DNA of 39,213 bases from Bacteroidota bacterium (GTDB lineage Bacteria; Bacteroidota; Bacteroidia; Chitinophagales; Chitinophagaceae): contig JAUZOD010000038.1 of the NCBI GenBank assembly GCA_030706635.1, positions 1 to 39,213 on the forward strand, in the 5' to 3' direction. The translations under genes were made by a program, and so were the position numbers. Of this stretch, positions 34,213 to 39,213 are shown piece by piece. Below the pieces are notes generated by a model. It was given only the letters and a program-made list of their open reading frames with translations. It ran no database searches and was not told the DNA's origin. Every line of letters begins with the position of its first letter. The stretch's first letter is position 1.

Positions 34213-35604
34213 ATGAAGAAATCCTCCTCCTTTATTTTTTTTCGCACCCTGTTGTGGTTGTGGGACATCATTTCCCTCAACCTCGTATTGTTTATTACCA
34301 GTCTTTTTATTACCCGGGTTGATGATGCATCCGGCCAGAACCCCTATCATTTCTATTTTGCCGTAATTAATCTCTCCTGGATGATCTCCGTTTACCTTAC
34401 GGCTTTGTACCTGAGTAAGAACTGGCTTGATTTTGATGTCTTTTTCAAGCGGACCATCAAATGCTATTTCTTAAACGCAGCGATCATTTTCCTGTTTGCA
34501 TTACTATACCCTTATCCCTATTCTCATTTTTTCACCACGGCCTGCCTGGTCGGCTTTGCTTTTGTGCTGATCATGAACAGGATCGTTTTTAATCTGCTGG
34601 TGATTTCGCTCAGGAGCCAGTTCAGGCTGGCCAAAAATGTGGTTGTGCTCGGATACAATGATGTTTCGATCCGGCTGATCCATTATTTTAAAAATGAAGC
34701 CAAACTGGTGCGGCTGGCAGGTTGCTTTGATGACAAGGGATTGATTGAAGATTCAGACGACATGCGGGTTATCCGTAAACTGGAGGATTGTATGCGTTTT
34801 GTAAAAGATAACAATGTAACGGAAATATATTCCACCCTCATTCCCGAATATTATCCTTACCTGTATGAACTCGCAAGAGAAGCGGAGAAACAATTCGTGT
34901 ACTTTAAATTCGTTCCGGACTACCAGATCTTCGTCAACCGCATCATATTCGTCGATTTTTTAAATGATATACCGGTTCTCTCTTTAAGAAAGGAGCCATT
35001 GGAAGATACCGGTAACCGGATTAAGAAAAGAACCTTCGATGTTTTATTCAGTTTCCTGGTAATTGTTTTTATCCTCTCCTGGCTGGTGCCATTGATTGCC
35101 CTCCTGATTAAACTGGACTCCCGGGGCCCTGTATTCTTTATCCAGCTCAGATCGGGAAAAAATAATCAGTCCTTCCGCTGTATAAAGTTCAGAAGCCTCA
35201 GGGTGAATGATGAAGCGGATTCCAAACAGGTAAGTCGGGATGACAACCGGATCACAAGACTGGGCCGGTTCATGCGCAAGACCAATATTGACGAGCTGCC
35301 CCAATTCTTTAATATTTTCTGGGGGGATATGTCCCTGGTTGGCCCCCGGCCCCACATGCTCAAGCACACCAAGCATTTCGCAGAACTTTACAAGGAATAT
35401 ATGATCCGGCATTTTGTAAAACCCGGACTCACCGGATGGGCCCAGGTGAATGGTTTCCGGGGCGAAATCAGGGACAACGACTTCTTAAAGAAAAGAGTGG
35501 AATACGATATCTGGTATATCGAAAACTGGTCTCTCTGGTTTGACATGAAGATCATTCTCCAGACCATCCTGGTCACCATCAAGGGAGATGAGAACGCCTT
35601 CTGA
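34213..35604 (+). CDS. Initiating phosphoglycosyl transferase (WcaJ/WbaP-like)
   Basis: A 463-residue polyprenyl glycosylphosphotransferase. Four to five helices fill the N-terminus (about 1-130), then a Rossmann-like middle domain (KNVVVLGYNDVSIRLIHYF), then one more helix (about 275-300) and the catalytic domain: KRTFDVLFSFLVIV, SRGPVFFIQLRSGKN, RKTNIDELPQFFNIFWGDMSLVGPRPHM (Asp-Glu near residues 360-361) and KPGLTGWAQVNGFRGEI. It transfers a sugar-1-phosphate from a UDP-sugar to undecaprenyl phosphate and so starts the repeat unit. It is the last gene of the right arm. The 195 nt downstream hold no strong terminator. Confidence 0.93.
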   Translation: MKKSSSFIFFRTLLWLWDIISLNLVLFITSLFITRVDDASGQNPYHFYFAVINLSWMISVYLTALYLSKNWLDFDVFFKRTIKCYFLNAAIIFLFALLYPYPYSHFFTTACLVGFAFVLIMNRIVFNLLVISLRSQFRLAKNVVVLGYNDVSIRLIHYFKNEAKLVRLAGCFDDKGLIEDSDDMRVIRKLEDCMRFVKDNNVTEIYSTLIPEYYPYLYELAREAEKQFVYFKFVPDYQIFVNRIIFVDFLNDIPVLSLRKEPLEDTGNRIKKRTFDVLFSFLVIVFILSWLVPLIALLIKLDSRGPVFFIQLRSGKNNQSFRCIKFRSLRVNDEADSKQVSRDDNRITRLGRFMRKTNIDELPQFFNIFWGDMSLVGPRPHMLKHTKHFAELYKEYMIRHFVKPGLTGWAQVNGFRGEIRDNDFLKKRVEYDIWYIENWSLWFDMKIILQTILVTIKGDENAF

Positions 35605-35799
35605 GTTCCTTCCATTTTCTTTTTGGCTCATTGAATTTTTCAGGTTTACAAAAAACGAGGATCGGGAGAGATTAACAGATATGCTTATAACCTCTCAATT
35701 TTTATTTGCCGAATATTATTATTTTTTAACTTCACGCACCTTCTCCTTGATTACAAAGTCTTATTGGTGTTATTTTACTTCCACGGCAACTAATTATTT

Positions 35800-38265
35800 A
35801 TGGATACAAGAAGAGAGTTCTTAAAGAAGATGACGATGCTTTCCGGTATGGCGGGCATGGCCAGTTTACAACCTTCCATCCTGCGGGCACTGGCGATTGA
35901 CCCAGAAGCCGGAAGCACGTACCTCGATGCGGAACATATTATTTTGCTGATGCAGGAGAACCGTTCTTTCGACCACACTTTAGGCACCCTGCGCGGTATT
36001 CGCGGCTTTAACGACCCCAGGGCCATCACCCTGCCTGACCAGAATAAAGTATGGCTCCAGAAAAATTCAGCGGGAGAAGTCTTTGCGCCCTTCCGGCTCG
36101 ACATCAAAGACACGAAAATAACCTGGATGGGCTCCTTGCCCCACAGCCGTCAGAGTCAGATGGGCGCCAGAAATAATGGCCGGCATGATAACTGGATCGA
36201 GGCAAAGAAATCCGGCGACGATGACTATAAAGATATGCCCATAACGATGGGCCATTATACCAGGGAAGACATCCCGTTCTATTATGCAATGGCGGATGCA
36301 TTTACTGTTTGTGATCAGAACTTCTGTTCGTCCCTGACCCCTACGGATCCCAACAGGCTTTATTTCTGGAGTGGTACGGTGAGACCGGAGAAGAAGGCCG
36401 AGGCACAGGCTTACGTGGATAACGACGATATCGAAAGCGGCGTAGAATGGCCAACATTTCCCGAGCTACTGGAGCAGCATGCCGTTTCCTGGAGAATATA
36501 TCAGAATGAACTTAGTGTTGACGGCGGCTTTACCGGTGAAGAAAATTCCTGGCTTGCCAATTTCGGCGATAACCCAACAGAATTTTTTAAGCAGTACCAC
36601 GTAGAACTTTCCAGGAGACATATTGATTACCTGCCAGTAAGAATCAGAAAACTGCAGCAGGAAACGGAAGACTTAAAATCCAGAATCCCCTCGCTGACCG
36701 CCGGAAGCGCCGAGCTGGAAAAGGCGCAGAAGCACTTAAAAAGAATGGAGGATTCGCTGAAAACCGCCGAAGAAGACCTGAAGAACTGTACGGTAGAAGA
36801 ATTTGATGGTCTCCCGGAATTCACGAAAACGATACATCAAAAGGCATTCTCCGTGAATTCCGGCGATCCTCACCAGCATGAGCTGACGCCTTTGGAATAT
36901 ACCGAAGGAGCGACGGACCGGAAAATAAATATTCCGAAGGGTGATGTGCTCCACCGCTTCCGGGATGATGTACAAAGCGGGCAGCTCCCGACTATTTCCT
37001 GGCTGGTGCCTCCGGAAGCTTTCTCTGACCATCCCAGTTCACCCTGGTTTGGCTCCTGGTTTGTTTCCGAAGTGATGGATATCCTCACGAAGAATCCCGA
37101 GACCTGGAAAAAAACGATCCTCATACTCACCTACGATGAGAACGACGGTTACTACGATCATGTACCGCCATTCACGGCGCCAGATCCCCGGGTCCCTTCT
37201 TCCGGAAAAGTCTCCGAAGGCATTGATACCAACCTTGAGATGGTGAACCTGGAAAAGGATGTTACCGGATCAATAGGTCTGGGGTTCCGGGTTCCGATGA
37301 TCATCGCCTCGCCGTGGAGCCGCGGGGGATATGTGAATTCGCAGGTGTTCGATCATACCTCAACCCTGCAGTTTATCGAGCATTTCCTGAACAGGAAATT
37401 TGGAAAAGATATAACCGAAACAAATATCACCGACTGGAGACGCACGGTATGTGGCGATCTGTCATCCATATTCCGGCAGTACAACGGAGAGCGCATAACC
37501 GGTCTCCCGTTTATTGAAAAAAATCCCTTTATTGAAGGTATTTATAACGCCAAGTTCAGAAATGTTCCTTCCAATTACAAAGCATTAACGGAAAGTGAAA
37601 TAGAACAGATAAACCATGCGCCCGCCAGTTCGGCTTATATGCCGCAACAGGAAAAAGGCATCCGGCCTGCCTGTGCCCTTCCCTATGAACTGTTTGCCGA
37701 TGGTAATTACGATGCCGCGAACAAGCAGTTTACAATCACCCTGGGAGCCGGAAATAAATTCTTTAAAGAACACGCCGCAGGAGCTCCCTTCATTGTTTAT
37801 GCACGAAATTACGGCCAGCGTGACTTTAAAGATTTCAACTACGCCGTGAAAGCAGGTGACCAGTTACAGGATGCCTGGCCGGTAAATGGGTTCGGAAATA
37901 ACCAGTACCATCTGCAGGTATATGGGCCAAATGGATTTTTCCGCGAGTTCGAAGGCAATGTCCATGATCCGATGATCGCCGTTTCCGTTAGGCATCTTGT
38001 CAATGGAAATGCGGAAATAAGCTTTACAAACAAGTCTTCCAAAGATTATCCGGTTGAAATTTCGGACAAGACATACCATAACCACCCGGTGACCAAACAC
38101 ATAAAAGCGAATTCGACCATCACCGTGATTCCTTTTGATCTCAGCAAGAGTTTCGGCTGGTATGATCTCGGAATAAGCCTGTCCGGGGTTAGCCTGTTTT
38201 CCAAGCGGTTTGCCGGTCGCGTGGAAACGGGCAAAGAGAGCAAAAGTGATCCTGCGTTCGGTTAA
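35800..38265 (+). CDS. Tat-exported phospholipase C, phosphocholine-type
   Basis: An 821-residue bacterial phospholipase C of the AcpA/PLC family. The N-terminus DTRREFLKKM is a Tat signal, followed by a hydrophobic stretch. The catalytic domain starts at ILLMQENRSFDHTLG and includes GHYTREDIPFYYAMAD, CDQNFCS, TYDENDGYYDHVPPF and FDHTSTLQFIE, the metal and nucleophile regions of the family. A coiled-coil insert at about 267-330 (RKLQQETEDLKSR and following) splits the domain. Two C-terminal DUF756-type domains (about 625 onward, and about 725 onward with NAEISFTNKSSKDYPVEI) match phosphocholine-specific enzymes. It hydrolyses phosphatidylcholine or sphingomyelin-like lipids, or scavenges phosphate. 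It is transcribed alone, after the polysaccharide locus. Confidence 0.92.
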   Translation: MDTRREFLKKMTMLSGMAGMASLQPSILRALAIDPEAGSTYLDAEHIILLMQENRSFDHTLGTLRGIRGFNDPRAITLPDQNKVWLQKNSAGEVFAPFRLDIKDTKITWMGSLPHSRQSQMGARNNGRHDNWIEAKKSGDDDYKDMPITMGHYTREDIPFYYAMADAFTVCDQNFCSSLTPTDPNRLYFWSGTVRPEKKAEAQAYVDNDDIESGVEWPTFPELLEQHAVSWRIYQNELSVDGGFTGEENSWLANFGDNPTEFFKQYHVELSRRHIDYLPVRIRKLQQETEDLKSRIPSLTAGSAELEKAQKHLKRMEDSLKTAEEDLKNCTVEEFDGLPEFTKTIHQKAFSVNSGDPHQHELTPLEYTEGATDRKINIPKGDVLHRFRDDVQSGQLPTISWLVPPEAFSDHPSSPWFGSWFVSEVMDILTKNPETWKKTILILTYDENDGYYDHVPPFTAPDPRVPSSGKVSEGIDTNLEMVNLEKDVTGSIGLGFRVPMIIASPWSRGGYVNSQVFDHTSTLQFIEHFLNRKFGKDITETNITDWRRTVCGDLSSIFRQYNGERITGLPFIEKNPFIEGIYNAKFRNVPSNYKALTESEIEQINHAPASSAYMPQQEKGIRPACALPYELFADGNYDAANKQFTITLGAGNKFFKEHAAGAPFIVYARNYGQRDFKDFNYAVKAGDQLQDAWPVNGFGNNQYHLQVYGPNGFFREFEGNVHDPMIAVSVRHLVNGNAEISFTNKSSKDYPVEISDKTYHNHPVTKHIKANSTITVIPFDLSKSFGWYDLGISLSGVSLFSKRFAGRVETGKESKSDPAFG

Positions 38266-38332
38266 CGACAAAAACAAAAGGCCGCTCACTCATTGTGATG
38301 ATACTGTTACACGTAAAAGCAGACTCACCAGG

Positions 38333-39067
38333 TTATTGAGCCTGAGAGCGAAGAAGCGACTGTGGCCGCAACCAGATCTTGAGTTTTTTACACTCGGGAA
38401 GACGGCCAAGATAGATCAGGCCACGGGTGGTTTTGGTTCGCCGTTTCGGCTCTTCCGGTGGTGTCGGTTCACTCCATGGAGATGCTGAAACATTCCTCCT
38501 GGTTTGTGGCAGAGGATCTGAACCGGAGAGTGAAAAATATCCGGCTGCTGACCGGCTTTCTGTGATCTTTTGAAGCAAAAGGGAGCGGCCTGCTCTTGTA
38601 ATCTTTCCGGAGCCTGAAGGTATTGGAAGATATGAAGTGAAATCCCTCATGCCTTTTACGCGGTCTCTTCTCACGGGTTTCTCAACCCTTCTGTTTCCGG
38701 AGTTCTTTTCCGGTGCATCCCGGAGCGGGTCAATATATTTTTTCTTCAGGGTTTTTGTAATAAGGGCTGCTTCCATGCCTTCTTTCAGCATTCTGATCGC
38801 TTCTCCCGTCAAGGTTCTGTAGAGCGCGTGCTGTTTTACCTCTCCGGGAACCAGTTTATACAGTGAAGCCGCGATCGGGGAAGCCTGCTTCAGCCTGCTG
38901 CTGCTCTGGCGAAACCCTTTAAAGGCAGGGTCCTTTCCGGTTCGCTCACCGGTAAGCGAAGACCCCCGGCGCCATATATTCTGACCAAAATAGGGAGAAT
39001 AATAAAGACATATCCTGAGGCCGGGATCGTTGCCGGTTATGATATTATATGTTAATCGTTTAGCCAT
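38333..39067 (-). CDS. Basic protein of a short Bacteroidota-specific family
   Basis: A 244-residue, strongly basic protein with no signal peptide. I place the start at 39067 (MAKRLTYN); the frame continues upstream toward the window edge, but that part is low-complexity leader. Residues about 30-55 read SSLTGERTGKDPAFKGFRQSS, which resembles, as I recall it, the core of a family of small Bacteroidota proteins beginning with a MAK-like N-terminus and bearing a GERIK-DPAF-R segment. The next region (ASLYKLVPGEV, YRTLTGEAIRML) also fits that family. The C-terminal half is Pro/Arg/Ser-rich and probably disordered. Function unknown. It converges on the phospholipase C gene. Confidence 0.6.
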   Translation of the reverse strand: MAKRLTYNIITGNDPGLRICLYYSPYFGQNIWRRGSSLTGERTGKDPAFKGFRQSSSRLKQASPIAASLYKLVPGEVKQHALYRTLTGEAIRMLKEGMEAALITKTLKKKYIDPLRDAPEKNSGNRRVEKPVRRDRVKGMRDFTSYLPIPSGSGKITRAGRSLLLQKITESRSAAGYFSLSGSDPLPQTRRNVSASPWSEPTPPEEPKRRTKTTRGLIYLGRLPECKKLKIWLRPQSLLRSQAQ

Positions 39068-39213
39068 TGGGACTATTGGAGGCAACGCAAACCCGGTCTT
39101 TTTAGTATGCAGCTGAAGGAAAAAATGTTTTATCATCAACACTTTTCCGTCAGAGCTGCGGTTCATCAGGCTTTGACTATACACATAAAGCGCAGTTTTG
39201 CCTTTTTGCAATG

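Noticed and set aside
35605-35799. Promoter for the phospholipase C gene (TTTG at 35705, TAACTTCA 18 nt later)
   Set aside because: The -7 element matches only in part and the spacing is short; not strong enough to list.
38266-38332. Terminator between the convergent phospholipase C and basic-protein genes
   Set aside because: Only a 4-bp TCAC/GTGA stem is visible, with no T tract.

Overview
The window comes from a member of the Bacteroidota, probably near the Chitinophagaceae (family placement is a weak inference). The evidence is a C-terminal type IX secretion sorting domain on a 1564-residue secreted protein, lipoproteins typical of the phylum, TTTG / TAnnTTTG-like promoter elements with little Shine-Dalgarno signal, and an export/Wzc pair of the Bacteroidota kind. 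No rRNA, tRNA, CRISPR array, transposase or insertion sequence was seen.

Layout. (1) Positions 134-5096, minus strand: a slipin/NfeD membrane protease pair, a lipoprotein SGNH esterase and a di-haem cytochrome c peroxidase. (2) Positions 5486-7643, plus strand: a small Tat-signal protein and a GMC oxidoreductase, probably two subunits of one periplasmic dehydrogenase, closed by a two-way terminator near 7702-7746. (3) Positions 7767-12461, minus strand: a very large secreted protein with a glycosidase-like N-terminal domain, ten PKD/Ig-like repeats and a type IX sorting domain. (4) Positions 12805-35604: a Wzx/Wzy-type exopolysaccharide locus with two divergent arms. The left arm (minus) has two GT4 and one GT2 glycosyltransferases, an asparagine-synthase-like amidotransferase and a Wzy-like polymerase. 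The right arm (plus) has the outer-membrane export lipoprotein, a Wzc-like tyrosine kinase, a Wzx flippase, a GT-C-like membrane protein, an amino-sugar cassette (Gfo/Idh dehydrogenase, hexapeptide acyltransferase, DegT aminotransferase, an unrecognised Rossmann-like protein, sugar N-formyltransferase), a GtrB-like GT2, an SDR epimerase, a second DegT aminotransferase and the initiating phosphoglycosyl transferase. (5) Positions 35800-38265, plus: a Tat-exported phosphocholine-type phospholipase C. (6) Positions 38333-39067, minus: a basic protein that resembles a short family found in Bacteroidota.

How it works together (inference). The phosphoglycosyl transferase loads the first sugar on undecaprenyl phosphate; the GT4/GT2 enzymes extend the unit; Wzx flips it, Wzy polymerises it, and Wzc with the export lipoprotein controls length and export. 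The right-arm cassette would make at least one unusual 3-amino (possibly N-formylated or N-acetylated) sugar. The most interesting unknown is the 344-residue protein at 29187-30221, tightly coupled to the formyltransferase.
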